64,000 nucleotides of DNA from assembly GCF_000716595.1 (NCBI RefSeq), contig NZ_JNXC01000005.1, positions 124,001 through 188,000 on the forward strand, given 5' to 3'. How positions within the stretch are numbered: position 1 is the first letter of the stretch; the number at the start of each line of letters is the position of its first letter. The notes under the pieces are model-generated. The model did no database searches. It was not told the origin of the DNA and was given only the letters and a program-made list of their open reading frames with translations. Made by a program: the position numbers and the translations under genes. Positions 41,506 through 53,327 of the stretch are shown piece by piece. This DNA comes from Saccharothrix sp. NRRL B-16314. GTDB lineage: Bacteria; Actinomycetota; Actinomycetes; Mycobacteriales; Pseudonocardiaceae.

Positions 41506-42611
41506 TTCGCCAGGATGTTCAGCTCGGTGCAGGCCGCCGCGGTGTCGCCCGCGCACAGGTCCGCCGGCTTGACCGCGCCCTCGGCGACGAGCGTCCGCAC
41601 GTTGTCGCGGGTGATCAGCTCGGCGCCCAGCAGCACGGACTTCACGTCCCGCTTCGCCACCAGGTCCCGGGTGTTGCCGGTGGCCAGGTCGTCCGCGCCG
41701 CTCAGGTCGCCGCGCGCCACCGCGATGGCCAGCCGCGCCGCCGCCTCGGCCTCGTCCCGGATCGGCTTGTAGACCGTCATGCACTGCTCGCCGCGCAGGA
41801 TCGCGCGCAGGCCGTCCAGCGTGGCGTCCTGACCGGTCACGGGCACCCGACCGGCCAGGCCCTTCGCCTTCAGCACCTCGATCGCCGCGCCCGCCAGCCC
41901 GTCGTTGGCGGCGACCACGCCGTCCACCACGCCGCCGTTGGCGGCCAGCATCTGCTCGAACGCGGCCTTGCCGATCGCCGCGTCCCACTGGTCGACGGGC
42001 TTGCTGTCGACCAGCCGCAGCGAGCCGCTGTCGTACTTCGGGCCGAGCAGGCGGCGCTGGCCGTCGAAGAACAGGGTGGCGTTGTTGTCCGTCGGCGCGC
42101 CCTGCAGCTCGATGATCTGCGCGCCCTTCTTGTCGCCCAGGCACCCGAGCAGGCCCTCGGCCTGCAGTTCGCCCACGTTGAGGTTGTCGAACGAAACGTA
42201 GTAGTCGGCCGTGCCGCCCAGGCTGATCCGGTCGTAGTTGATCACGGGGATGCCCGCGGCCTTGGCCTTGCGCTCCACCGCCATGCCGCCTTCGGGGGTC
42301 AGCGGCGTCGTCATCAGCACGTTCACCCCGCGGCCGATCATCTCGTCGGCGATGGAGGCGAACTTCGCCTCGTCACCGTCGGCGTTCTCCACCACGCCCT
42401 CGACGCCCGCGAAGCTCATCGCCTGGAGCAGCAGCGGCTTGTCCTGGGCGTCCCACCGGTCCGACGACGCGCGGTCCGGCAGGATCACGCCGACCACCGG
42501 CTTCGGCGCCGGGCTGCCGGTCGGCGGAGCCAGCGGATCGACCGGCGTGCCGCACGACGCGACGAGCAGGACGAGCAGGCCGCAGGACGCGGCTCTGGGT
42601 AGCCTTCGCAT
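41502..42611 (-). CDS. sugar ABC transporter substrate-binding lipoprotein (XylF-like)
   Basis: A 369-residue periplasmic-binding protein anchored as lipoprotein (signal GLLVLLVASCG, lipobox VASC). It has the peripla_BP_4 layout: VVGVILPDRASSDRWDAQDK, then INYDRISLGGTADYYVSFDN, ANDGLAGAAIEVLKAKGLAG and TGQDATLDGLRAILRGEQCM. Pentose/xylose binders share this pattern. No permease or ATPase lies next to it, so it is an orphan or a sensor. Start ATG 42611 has AAGGGG eight bases upstream. Confidence 0.93.
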   Translation of the reverse strand: MRRLPRAASCGLLVLLVASCGTPVDPLAPPTGSPAPKPVVGVILPDRASSDRWDAQDKPLLLQAMSFAGVEGVVENADGDEAKFASIADEMIGRGVNVLMTTPLTPEGGMAVERKAKAAGIPVINYDRISLGGTADYYVSFDNLNVGELQAEGLLGCLGDKKGAQIIELQGAPTDNNATLFFDGQRRLLGPKYDSGSLRLVDSKPVDQWDAAIGKAAFEQMLAANGGVVDGVVAANDGLAGAAIEVLKAKGLAGRVPVTGQDATLDGLRAILRGEQCMTVYKPIRDEAEAAARLAIAVARGDLSGADDLATGNTRDLVAKRDVKSVLLGAELITRDNVRTLVAEGAVKPADLCAGDTAAACTELNILAN

Positions 42612-42917
42612 TCGCCAACCCCTTGCACGGCACATCGACGTCCACGCCGAAAAACGGAATGTCGCGAATTCCATCCTTCCGGAGCGGGTTCGTCAAGACG
42701 TAGCAACGTGCAGGCTCCGAATGCGCGGCCCCATTCGATCGACAGACCCTCCCCCAGTATCGAAACCCCAGGCCAGAGGGCCACAACGGCACCTATCACG
42801 CTCCGCACCCGATTGGTCACGGAGCCCGCACGCCAGAAAGGGGACTTCCCGTTGGGACGTTTTCTGTGCGATGGTGTCGCCTGCCGAACCCTGGCCGGGT
42901 GTGTGAGGAGAAGCAGC
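42612..42917. other. non-coding gap upstream of the sugar-binding and small-peptide genes
   Basis: 306 bp between two divergent genes. I see leader and promoter sequence for both (no clean -35/-10 pair by eye) and no RNA gene or further ORF of merit. Confidence 0.5.
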
Positions 42918-43088
42918 GTGAGAATCATCCCCGCAGCGCTGGTGGCCGCGACCGCCGCGGCACTGCTCGCCTTGGGCGCCGGGCCGGCTGCCGCCGAAGA
43001 GGTCACGCCGGACCACACCGTCGCCGTCGACAGTTCGCAGACGCTCGCCCAGTCAGGGACGAGCAGCCTGTACAACCGAGACATGTAG
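42918..43088 (+). CDS. tiny secreted peptide (56 aa), unknown function
   Basis: A 56-codon ORF starting at GTG 42918 with GAGGAG nine bases upstream. Signal IIPAALVAATAAALLALGAG ends in an AAA-type cleavage site, leaving ~30 residues EEVTPDHTVAVDSSQTLAQS and GTSSLYNRDM. A very strong terminator follows, so it is expressed as its own unit. No family recognised. Similar in design, not in sequence, to the peptide at 1535-1684. Confidence 0.62.
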   Translation: MRIIPAALVAATAAALLALGAGPAAAEEVTPDHTVAVDSSQTLAQSGTSSLYNRDM

Positions 43089-43094
43089 CGGTAC

Positions 43095-43146
43095 CAGACG
43101 AAGATCCCCGCCCACCGGTTCGTCCGGGGGCGGGGATCTTCGTCTG
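43095..43146. terminator. strong bidirectional terminator (19-bp stem)
   Basis: A perfect 19-bp stem (arms 43095-43113 and 43128-43146) with a 14-base loop lies between the small-peptide gene and the convergent glycyl-tRNA synthetase gene. The stem includes AAGATCCCCG on one side and CGGGGATCTT on the other. Confidence 0.9.
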
Positions 43147-43162
43147 TCCGGGTCTGCGGCGC

Positions 43163-46153
<2,991 letters not shown>

Positions 46154-46328
46154 GGTGGCAGTCTACGAACGCGGTGGAGCCGATCTCACAATCGGGTAAC
46201 CGACCTGGTCAGCCGCGCCGGCACCCGGTATCACGACTGGGCGCGCAGTGCTGTGCCAGGCTGTTGGCAACCCGGGCGACCCCTCGTGCGTCCAATGGGA
46301 TGAACCTGGGTACATAGGAGGAGTGGGA

Positions 46329-48290
46329 GTGGACAACCGGCCGCCGAGGCCAGGCGAACCCGAGGGGTTCCGCAGGCGACCTGTTCCCCCAAGGAGTCCT
46401 TCCGCAGGTCAGCAGCCCCGCGCCCAGCAACCGCCGCGGCGTTCGGAGCCCCTCGACCCGTCCGATCCGCCGCGTCGGCCGACCGGTGAGCGGACGCGGG
46501 CGTCCGGCGAGCGGCCCAGGCGTCCCTCGCCCGATCGGTCCAACCCGGCCAGGTCCGAACGACCCGGCGCGGGTGAGCCCCGGTCCGGAGCGCCGCGCAC
46601 CGGTGCCGCGGGTGCGCCGAAACCCGGTGAACGGGCCAGGGCCGGCAGCGAGCCCCCGGGCCGTGCCAGGTCCGGCGCCGAACGCCGTCCTGCCGCAGGT
46701 CAGCGCACGCCGGAAGGCCGCACCCCGGCAGGTCAGCGCACGCCGACCGGCCCGCGGCCACGTCCCGCCGCCGGCAGCGGTGGTCCACCGCGCCGACGTC
46801 CACCCTCGCGCCGTTCGGGCGGAGGTTCCGTCGCCGGCCGCACGATCCTCGCGTTCCTGTCGGTCGTCGTGCTGCTGGGCACGGGTTACGCCTGGGCCAA
46901 CTACCAGTCGCTGATCAGCGACATCGCCACCACCGACGTGATCAGCGGCGCGGGCGGCGGCGAGAAGCCCGCGGACGGCTCCGTCGACATCCTCATGGTC
47001 GGCATGGACAGCCGCACCGACTCCAAGGGCAACCCGCTGCCCCAGGAGATCCTGAACGAACTGCACGCGGGCGACGAGTCGTCCGGCGGCCTGAACACCG
47101 ACACGCTGATCCTGATGCACGTGCCGAACGACGGCGGCAAGGCGGTCGCGGTGTCGTTCCCGCGCGACGCGTACGTGCAGATCGCGGGCGGCTACGGCCG
47201 GCACAAGATCAATTCCGCTTACGGGTACGGCAAGAACGACGCGATCGCCGAGCTGGAGCGCTCGGGCGTCTCCGACCCGCGCGAGCTGGAGGTCCAGTCC
47301 CGCCAGAAGGGCGCGAAGAACCTCATCGGCACCATCGAGGGCCTGACCGGCGTCACCATCGACCACTACGCCGAGATCAACCTGGTCGGGTTCTACGAGA
47401 TCACCAAGGCCGTCGGCGGCGTGGACGTGTGCCTCAACCAGGCCACCCGGGACACCATGTCGGGCGCGAACTTCGCCGCCGGGCCGCAGCGGATCCAGGG
47501 CCGCGAGGCGCTGGCGTTCGTCCGGCAGCGGTACGGGCTGCTGCGCGGCGACCTCGACCGCATCGTCCGCCAGCAGGTGTTCATGGCGGGCCTGGCCAAG
47601 CAGATCCTGTCCGCCGGCACCCTGTCCGACCCCGGCAAGCTCAGCGCCCTGATCGACGCGCTGAGCAAGTCCATCGTGCTGGACCAGGGCTGGGACGTGC
47701 TCCAGTTCGCCACCCAGATGAAGGACCTGACCGGCGGCAGCCTCAAGTTCGAGACGATCCCGACCGGGAACCCCGAGCTCGAGACGCCCGAGGACGGCCT
47801 CGCCGTCGAGGTGAGCGAGCGCGAGGTGAAGAAGTTCATCAAGGGCCTCAACGCCGACCCGAACGCGCCGACCAGCACGGCGCCGGCGATCGACAACGCC
47901 ACGGTGACCGTCGAGGTGCGCAACGCGTCCGGCGCGGCGGGGCTCGCGGGCCGGGTGCTCCAGTCGCTCCTGGCCGACAAGTTCCTCGACGGCGGCACCG
48001 ACAACGCCGAGCTGATGGACACGTCCGTGGTCCGTTACGGGGCGGGCGGCGAGGCGGGCGCGGAGGCCGTCGTGGAGGCCCTGGGCGGCGGGCTGGAACT
48101 GGAGCAGGACGACAACGTCCCGACCGGCCACGTCCGCGTGTTCGTCGGCGGCGACTACTCCGGTCCCGGCAGGCAGAGCCTCGCGGGCGCGCCGCTGGTC
48201 GGCCTGGACGGCGCGCGGCAGCAGCAGCCCGACACGACGACCCCGAGCCAACCGCCGATCACCGCGGACGGGGTTCGCTGCGTCAACTGA
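46329..48290 (+). CDS. LytR-CpsA-Psr (LCP) family protein with LytR_C domain
   Basis: A 653-residue membrane enzyme that attaches glycopolymers such as arabinogalactan or wall teichoic acid to peptidoglycan. It has a ~155-residue Pro/Arg-rich cytoplasmic head, one transmembrane helix (ILAFLSVVVLLGTGYAWANY), an LCP domain (DTLILMHVPNDGGKAVAVSF, PRDAYVQI, GVDVCLNQATRD) and a C-terminal LytR_C domain (VTVEVRNASGAAGLAGRVLQ). Start GTG 46329 has AGGAGG seven bases upstream; the nearer GTG 46323 almost touches it. It is divergent from glyQS and followed 22 bp later by a SanA-like gene. Confidence 0.94.
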   Translation: MDNRPPRPGEPEGFRRRPVPPRSPSAGQQPRAQQPPRRSEPLDPSDPPRRPTGERTRASGERPRRPSPDRSNPARSERPGAGEPRSGAPRTGAAGAPKPGERARAGSEPPGRARSGAERRPAAGQRTPEGRTPAGQRTPTGPRPRPAAGSGGPPRRRPPSRRSGGGSVAGRTILAFLSVVVLLGTGYAWANYQSLISDIATTDVISGAGGGEKPADGSVDILMVGMDSRTDSKGNPLPQEILNELHAGDESSGGLNTDTLILMHVPNDGGKAVAVSFPRDAYVQIAGGYGRHKINSAYGYGKNDAIAELERSGVSDPRELEVQSRQKGAKNLIGTIEGLTGVTIDHYAEINLVGFYEITKAVGGVDVCLNQATRDTMSGANFAAGPQRIQGREALAFVRQRYGLLRGDLDRIVRQQVFMAGLAKQILSAGTLSDPGKLSALIDALSKSIVLDQGWDVLQFATQMKDLTGGSLKFETIPTGNPELETPEDGLAVEVSEREVKKFIKGLNADPNAPTSTAPAIDNATVTVEVRNASGAAGLAGRVLQSLLADKFLDGGTDNAELMDTSVVRYGAGGEAGAEAVVEALGGGLELEQDDNVPTGHVRVFVGGDYSGPGRQSLAGAPLVGLDGARQQQPDTTTPSQPPITADGVRCVN

Positions 48291-48312
48291 CCGGGTTCAG
48301 GGGGGAACGTTC

Positions 48313-48981
48313 GTGGGGGACTTCTTCAGGCGGTTGCGCTGGAAGCGGGTGCTGATCGCGCTCGGGCTGCTGGCCGTGCTCGCGGCGACGCCGTGGGTGT
48401 GGGTGCAGACGAGCAGCGCGGCCTACCGGCACACGGCGTCCGACGTGCCGGACGCGCCGGTGGCGCTCGTCCTCGGCGCGGGCCTGACCAGCGCGGGCAC
48501 GCCGACGGCGTTCCTGGCCGGCCGGCTGGACGTGGCCGCCGACCTGTACCGGCGCGGCAAGGTCGAGGTGCTGCTGGTCAGCGGCGACAACAGCCGCACC
48601 GGGTACGACGAGCCGAGCGCGATGCGGACGTACCTGATCGACCAGGGCGTGCCCGAAGACCTCGTGGTCGCCGACTACGCGGGCCTGGACACGTGGGACT
48701 CGTGCACGCGCGCCAAGCGGATCTTCGGCGTCGAGCGGGCGACCGTGGTGACCCAGGAGTTCCACCTGCCGCGCGCGGTGGCGCTGTGCCGCTCGGCGGG
48801 CATCGAGGCGTTCGGCGTGGGGCACGACACGTCCCGGCAGTGGACGACGACGACCGCCTACGGGCACTTCCGCGAGACGGCCGCGGCGGCCAAGGCGATG
48901 TGGGACGGGCTGGTGGCCCGGCCGGACCCGCGCTTCCTCGGACCGCGGGAGACGGGCGTGACCAGCGCCTTGGAGCGCTGA
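48313..48981 (+). CDS. SanA/YdcF-like (DUF218) membrane protein
   Basis: A 222-residue protein with one N-terminal transmembrane helix (VLIALGLLAVLAATPWVWVQ) and a DUF218 domain: VALVLGAGLTSAGTPTAFLAG, LLVSGDNSRTGYDEPSAMRT and VVTQEFHLPRAVALCRSAGI. The E. coli SanA relative is tied to envelope barrier function and vancomycin exclusion at high temperature. Starts at GTG 48313, 22 bp after the LCP gene and probably co-transcribed, which fits a cell-envelope role. Confidence 0.9.
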   Translation: MGDFFRRLRWKRVLIALGLLAVLAATPWVWVQTSSAAYRHTASDVPDAPVALVLGAGLTSAGTPTAFLAGRLDVAADLYRRGKVEVLLVSGDNSRTGYDEPSAMRTYLIDQGVPEDLVVADYAGLDTWDSCTRAKRIFGVERATVVTQEFHLPRAVALCRSAGIEAFGVGHDTSRQWTTTTAYGHFRETAAAAKAMWDGLVARPDPRFLGPRETGVTSALER

Positions 48982-49114
48982 AACTCTACTTTGCGTACCC
49001 ATCGATTAGACTGATCGGGCGATTATTCGGACAAGTCGCGTAAGCAATCCTCTTGTCGCGCTTTCCATCTGCGTGGGGTCCTGTCGGGGCCCCGGCGGAC
49101 TGGAGGACTTGACG

Positions 49115-49597
49115 GTGCAGATCGACACAGCGGCGTACCAGCGCGTGCTCGGCGACGAGCTCCGCAGCCTTCGCAAGCAGCGCGGATGGACCCGCAAGGA
49201 GCTCAACCGCCGGCTGCAGAGCGAAATCTCGCTGCAGACGCTGGCCACGTACGAACTGGGCACCCGCCACTGCTCGGTGATCAGGTTGGTGGAGATCTGC
49301 GTCGCGCTGGGAGTGCCCGCGCACCAGGTTCTGGCGCGCGTGCACGAACGCGTGTTCGGCGAGGCGCCCACCGGGCACCTGGCGGTCGACCTGGCCACGG
49401 TCGTCGCCGACACGCGACCGCAGCTGATGCCGCTGCGCCGCTGGGCGCAGGGCAGGCTCGCGCACCTCGTGCCCGGCCAGGCGCCCGAAGTGCACCTCGA
49501 CCTGCCCGCGCTGGAGTACATGGCGCAGTTGTGCCAGCTCAGCACGGTGGAGCTGATCAGGACCCTGCGGGAGTTGGCCGACCACCGATCCCGGTAG
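49115..49597 (+). CDS. BldD-like XRE-family regulator
   Basis: A 160-residue protein with an N-terminal HTH (VLGDELRSLRKQRGWTRKEL, then ISLQTLATYELGTRHCSVIR) and the C-terminal LPALEYMAQLCQLSTVELIR region. The layout fits BldD-type regulators of development that respond to c-di-GMP, although the c-di-GMP-binding RxxD set of true BldD is not evident. GTG 49115 has GGAGG eight bases upstream. It stands 27 bp before murT and is likely in the same transcription unit. Confidence 0.82.
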   Translation: MQIDTAAYQRVLGDELRSLRKQRGWTRKELNRRLQSEISLQTLATYELGTRHCSVIRLVEICVALGVPAHQVLARVHERVFGEAPTGHLAVDLATVVADTRPQLMPLRRWAQGRLAHLVPGQAPEVHLDLPALEYMAQLCQLSTVELIRTLRELADHRSR

Positions 49598-49624
49598 CAT
49601 CGGACACTCCCCCTCCCCTGAGCG

Positions 49625-50893
49625 ATGCAGGAAGTCCGCTTGCCGAACACTCCAGGTGCAGACCCAGCCCGCTTGCCGCTGCGCACCGCGGCGGCCGTGC
49701 GACTGGGCAACATGAGTTCCAAGCTGTCGCAGAAGATGGGTCTGGGCGCCGGCGGCATGATCGGCGGCCGGGTCGCGCTGCGGCTCGACCCGCAGGCGTT
49801 GGCGCACTTGACGTCCGGGCGCTCGGTCGCGCTCGTGACCGGGACCAACGGCAAGACCACCAGCACGATGATGCTCAGCCGGGCGATGTCGTTCCTGGGT
49901 GAGGTCGCGACCAACCACGGTGGCGCGAACATGCCCGACGGGCACGTGACCGCGCTGTCCAAGCAGCCCGACGCGCCGTACGCGGTGCTGGAGGTCGACG
50001 AGGGGTACTTCCCCGAGGTCGTGCGGGCCGCGTCACCGGCCGTGGCGGTGCTGCTGAACCTCAGCCGCGACCAGCTCGACCGGGTCGGCGAGGTGCGCAC
50101 CATCGAGAAGTCGCTGCGCACGGCGCTGTCGTCCGTGACCGGCGTCGTGGTGGCGAACTGCGACGACATCATGGTGACGTCGGCGGCGCGCGACTCGGCG
50201 AACGTGGTCTGGGTGGCGACCGGGACGGGCTGGCACAACGACGCCGCCTCGTGCCCGCGCTGCGGTGACCCGATCCGGTGGGAGGGCGCCGAGCACTGGC
50301 AGTGCACCGGGTGCGACCTGGCCCGGCCGCGGCCCCACTGGGTGACCGGCGACGGGTACCTGGTCGCGCCGAACGGCATGAAGGTCGAGCTGTCGCTCCG
50401 GCTGCCGGGCAAGTTCAACCAGGCGAACGCGGTGATGGCGACGGCCGCCGCGGCGGCTCTGGGCGTGCCCGTGGAGGAGGCCGTGCAGCGGTTGCGCGGC
50501 GTGTCCAACGTGGCCGGCCGGTACCGGACGATCCAGCGCTCCGGGCACCGGGCCCGGTTGCTGCTGTCGAAGAACCCGGCGGGGTGGAGCGAGACGCTGA
50601 CCGTGGTGCGGGAGGCCGACCACCCGGCGGTGCTGGTGATCAACGCGCACGAGGCCGACGGGCGTGACCTGTCGTGGCTGTGGGACGTGCCGTTCGAGCG
50701 GATGCGCGGCCGGCAGGTGATCGCGTCCGGTGAGCGCGCGACGGACCTCGCGGTACGGCTGACGTACGCGGAGGTCGAGCACACGATCGTGCCGGACCCG
50801 TTGCTGGCGATCGACGCCATGCCACCCGGACCGGTCGAGGTGATCGCGAACTACACCGCGTTCCGCGACCTGAACGCGAGGGCTGCCCAGTGA
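49625..50893 (+). CDS. murT: lipid II isoglutaminyl synthase, MurT subunit
   Basis: A 422-residue Mur-ligase-fold protein that, with GatD, amidates the alpha-carboxyl of D-Glu in lipid II. P-loop ALVTGTNGKTTSTMML, the FNQANAVMATAAAAALGVPV motif and a four-cysteine ribbon (CPRC and CTGC, about residues 205-230) are diagnostic of MurT. GatD overlaps it by 4 bp. A BldD-like regulator precedes it. The amidation supports cross-linking and resists lysozyme. Confidence 0.96.
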   Translation: MQEVRLPNTPGADPARLPLRTAAAVRLGNMSSKLSQKMGLGAGGMIGGRVALRLDPQALAHLTSGRSVALVTGTNGKTTSTMMLSRAMSFLGEVATNHGGANMPDGHVTALSKQPDAPYAVLEVDEGYFPEVVRAASPAVAVLLNLSRDQLDRVGEVRTIEKSLRTALSSVTGVVVANCDDIMVTSAARDSANVVWVATGTGWHNDAASCPRCGDPIRWEGAEHWQCTGCDLARPRPHWVTGDGYLVAPNGMKVELSLRLPGKFNQANAVMATAAAAALGVPVEEAVQRLRGVSNVAGRYRTIQRSGHRARLLLSKNPAGWSETLTVVREADHPAVLVINAHEADGRDLSWLWDVPFERMRGRQVIASGERATDLAVRLTYAEVEHTIVPDPLLAIDAMPPGPVEVIANYTAFRDLNARAAQ

Positions 50894-51606
50894 GCACGAA
50901 CAAGGTCCAGATCGCCCTCGTCCTGCCCGACCTGCTCGGCACGTACGGCGACTTCGGCAACGCGGTGGTGCTGGAGAAGCGGATGACGTGGCGGGGCATC
51001 CCGGCCGAGATCGTCAGCGTGAAGTTCGGCGAGCCCGTGCCGAACTCGTGCGACATCTACGTCGTCGGCGGCGGTGAGGACACCGCGCAGACGTTGGCCG
51101 TCCGGCACCTCCGGGAGCACCCCGGCATGCAGCACGCGGCGGCCCGTGGCGCGGTGATCCTGGGCGTGTGCGCCGGTATCCAGATCTTCGGCGAGTCGTT
51201 CACCCGGGCCGACCAGGTGACCCACCCCGGTCTCGGGCTGATCGACTCCACCTCGCACGCGGGCGGCAGCCGGGCCATCGGCGAGGTCATCGCGACCCCG
51301 GCCGACGGCCTGTTCGAGGGCCTGCTGACCGGGTTCGAGAACCACCAGGGCCGCACCGTCCTCGGCCCTTCGGCCCGTCCCCTGGCCCACGTCAAGGTCG
51401 GCACCGGCAACGACGGCTCGGTCGAGGGCGCCGTCCAGGGCCGGATCCTGTGCACCTACCTGCACGGCCCCGTCCTGCCGCGCAACCCGCAGATCGCCGA
51501 CTTGCTGATCGAGTGGGCCACCGGCGCCAAGCCGGCCCCGCTCGACCTCCCCGACGTGACCCGCTTGCGCACCGAACGGGCCAAGGCCGCCGGCGTCTCC
51601 CTCTGA
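50890..51606 (+). CDS. gatD: lipid II isoglutaminyl synthase, GatD glutamine amidotransferase
   Basis: A 238-residue class I glutamine amidotransferase supplying ammonia to MurT. Catalytic Cys in GVCAGIQIFGES, catalytic His in CTYLHGPVLPRNPQ. Starts at GTG 50890, overlapping murT by 4 bp. Length and motif spacing are typical of GatD. Confidence 0.96.
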   Translation: MSTNKVQIALVLPDLLGTYGDFGNAVVLEKRMTWRGIPAEIVSVKFGEPVPNSCDIYVVGGGEDTAQTLAVRHLREHPGMQHAAARGAVILGVCAGIQIFGESFTRADQVTHPGLGLIDSTSHAGGSRAIGEVIATPADGLFEGLLTGFENHQGRTVLGPSARPLAHVKVGTGNDGSVEGAVQGRILCTYLHGPVLPRNPQIADLLIEWATGAKPAPLDLPDVTRLRTERAKAAGVSL

Positions 51607-51613
51607 CCCGCCG

Positions 51614-51746
51614 TCCCGAACGTTGAATTCACCCGTCCCGAACGTAGGACACGCCCGTCGCGAACGTAGGACTCACGCACCCCCGCGTGAGTCCTACGTT
51701 CGCGTCCCGTGAGTCCTACGTTCGCGACCCCCGAATTCAACGCTCA
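51614..51746. repeat. palindromic cluster of GAACGTAGGACTCAC repeats, site 1
   Basis: Units of the form CGAACGTAGGACTCACG occur twice forward and twice in reverse orientation, flanked by the related unit GAACGTTGAATTCAC and its inverse GAATTCAACG. The whole reads as one long imperfect hairpin between gatD and the convergent monooxygenase gene, where it may end transcription. A second, half-sized cluster is at 57298-57385. Confidence 0.85.
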
Positions 51747-51748
51747 GG

Positions 51749-53236
51749 TCAGGCCGGGACGCGGGTTCGGCGGGCTCGGGTCAGGGTGTAGTCCTCGGCG
51801 CGGACGGTCTTGGTGCGCATCCAGTAGCGCCAGGTGAAGCCGGGCCAGACCGTGCGGTTGACGCCCTGCGCGTCCAGGTACCAGCTCTTGCACCCGCCCT
51901 CGGTCCACACGCCCTTGGTCAACTTGCGCTGCAACTCGCGGTTGAACCGGGCCTGCACCTCGGGACGCACGTCCAGCTCGTCGGCCTGGTGCCGGTCCAG
52001 CAGCTCCAGGCACTGGCGGACGTACCGGATCTGCGACTCGATCATGAACACCACGGAGTTGTGCCCGAGACCGGTGTTCGGGCCGAGGAGGAAGTAGAAG
52101 TTCGGGAAGCCCGAGACGGTGATGCCGTAGTAGGTCTCGATGCCCTTCTCCCGCCACTGCTTGGCCAGGTCGACGCCACCCTTTCCAGTGACGTCCAGGT
52201 AGTCGAACGAGTCGACCACGTGGAACCCGGTGCCGTAGATGATCACGTCGACCTCGTGCTCGACGCCCGCCCGGTCCACCACGCTGTTCGCCCGCACCTC
52301 GGCAATGCCGTCGGTCACCAGGTCCACGTTCGGCTTGGCCAACGCCGGGTAGTAGTCGTTGCTGATCAGCACCCGCTTGCAGCCCATGGTGTAGTCCGGC
52401 GTCAACTTGGCCCGCATCGCCTCGTCCGGCACCTGGCGGCGCATGTGCCGCCGTGCGATGTTCTGCGCGAACTCCATGATCTTCGGGTTCACCGCGAACC
52501 CGAGCGCGCTCGACTCCCGCGTCCAGTACACGAAGTTCCGGTACAGCCGCTGGGTGAACGGCAGGGCGCGGAACAGCCGCTGCTCCCACGTGTTGATGGC
52601 CCGGTCGATCTTGGGCATGACCCACGGCGGCGTGCGCTGGAACAGCGTGAGGCTCTCGACGTCGTCGGCGATCCGCGGCACGAACTGGATCGCGGACGCC
52701 CCGGTGCCGACCACGGCGACCCGCTTGCCCTTGAGGTCGTAGTCGTGGTCCCACTGCGCGGAGTGGAACGCCTTGCCCTGGAACGCGTCGATCCCCGGCA
52801 GGGTCGGGACGTTCGGGATGTGCAGCGCGCCGACTCCCGCCACCACCGACTTCGCGGTGTACGTGTCACCGTTCCCGGTGGTGACGTGCCAGACCTTGTC
52901 GTCCTCGTCCCAACGGGCGCCGCTCACCTCGCTGTCGAACCGGATGTGCTCGCGCAGCCGGTACTTCTCGGCCACCTGCTTGAGGTAGTCCCAGATCTCC
53001 GGCTGCCGCGCGAACATCCGCGACCAGCGCGGGTTCAGCTCGAACGAGAACGAGTACATGTGCGACGGGACGTCACAGGCGCAGCCGGGGTACGAGTTGT
53101 CCCGCCACGTGCCGCCGAGGTCGCCCGCCTTCTCCAGCACGACGAAGTCCTGCTTGCCCGCGCGTTTCAGCTCGATCGCCATGCCCAGGCCGGAGAAGCC
53201 CGTGCCGATGATCAGGACTTCGACCTCTCGGTGCAT
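51749..53236 (-). CDS. flavin-containing Baeyer-Villiger-type monooxygenase
   Basis: A 495-residue class B flavin monooxygenase with FAD-binding GTGFSGLGMA, NADPH-binding GTGASAIQFV and the BVMO fingerprint FQGKAFHSAQWDHD (F-x-G-x3-H-x3-W). It oxidises ketones to esters or sulfur/nitrogen compounds using NADPH and oxygen. Starts at ATG 53236. Divergent from a TetR regulator 91 bp away and probably repressed by it. Substrate unknown. Confidence 0.93.
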   Translation of the reverse strand: MHREVEVLIIGTGFSGLGMAIELKRAGKQDFVVLEKAGDLGGTWRDNSYPGCACDVPSHMYSFSFELNPRWSRMFARQPEIWDYLKQVAEKYRLREHIRFDSEVSGARWDEDDKVWHVTTGNGDTYTAKSVVAGVGALHIPNVPTLPGIDAFQGKAFHSAQWDHDYDLKGKRVAVVGTGASAIQFVPRIADDVESLTLFQRTPPWVMPKIDRAINTWEQRLFRALPFTQRLYRNFVYWTRESSALGFAVNPKIMEFAQNIARRHMRRQVPDEAMRAKLTPDYTMGCKRVLISNDYYPALAKPNVDLVTDGIAEVRANSVVDRAGVEHEVDVIIYGTGFHVVDSFDYLDVTGKGGVDLAKQWREKGIETYYGITVSGFPNFYFLLGPNTGLGHNSVVFMIESQIRYVRQCLELLDRHQADELDVRPEVQARFNRELQRKLTKGVWTEGGCKSWYLDAQGVNRTVWPGFTWRYWMRTKTVRAEDYTLTRARRTRVPA

Positions 53237-53290
53237 GCCCGTCCTCCGTGTACCCCAATGGGATCGATTGCTTACATACTCTCCAGTAGG

Positions 53291-53319
53291 TTACTCCAAG
53301 TAAGTTACCTCCGGTAGCC
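53291..53319. promoter_or_regulatory. TetR operator-like sites between BVMO and TetR genes
   Basis: TTACT-CCA-AGTAA (53291-53303) is a perfect short palindrome and abuts TAAGTTACCTCCGGTAGCC, of which TAGCCT is also a plausible -10 seven bases before the leaderless-looking TetR GTG. The second motif resembles 36241-36260. Confidence 0.55.
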
Positions 53320-53327
53320 TGAACCTC

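Noticed and set aside
46154..46328. T-box riboswitch upstream of glyQS
   Set aside because: No T-box core sequence or specifier-loop structure is visible, and the gap is shared with the divergent LCP gene.
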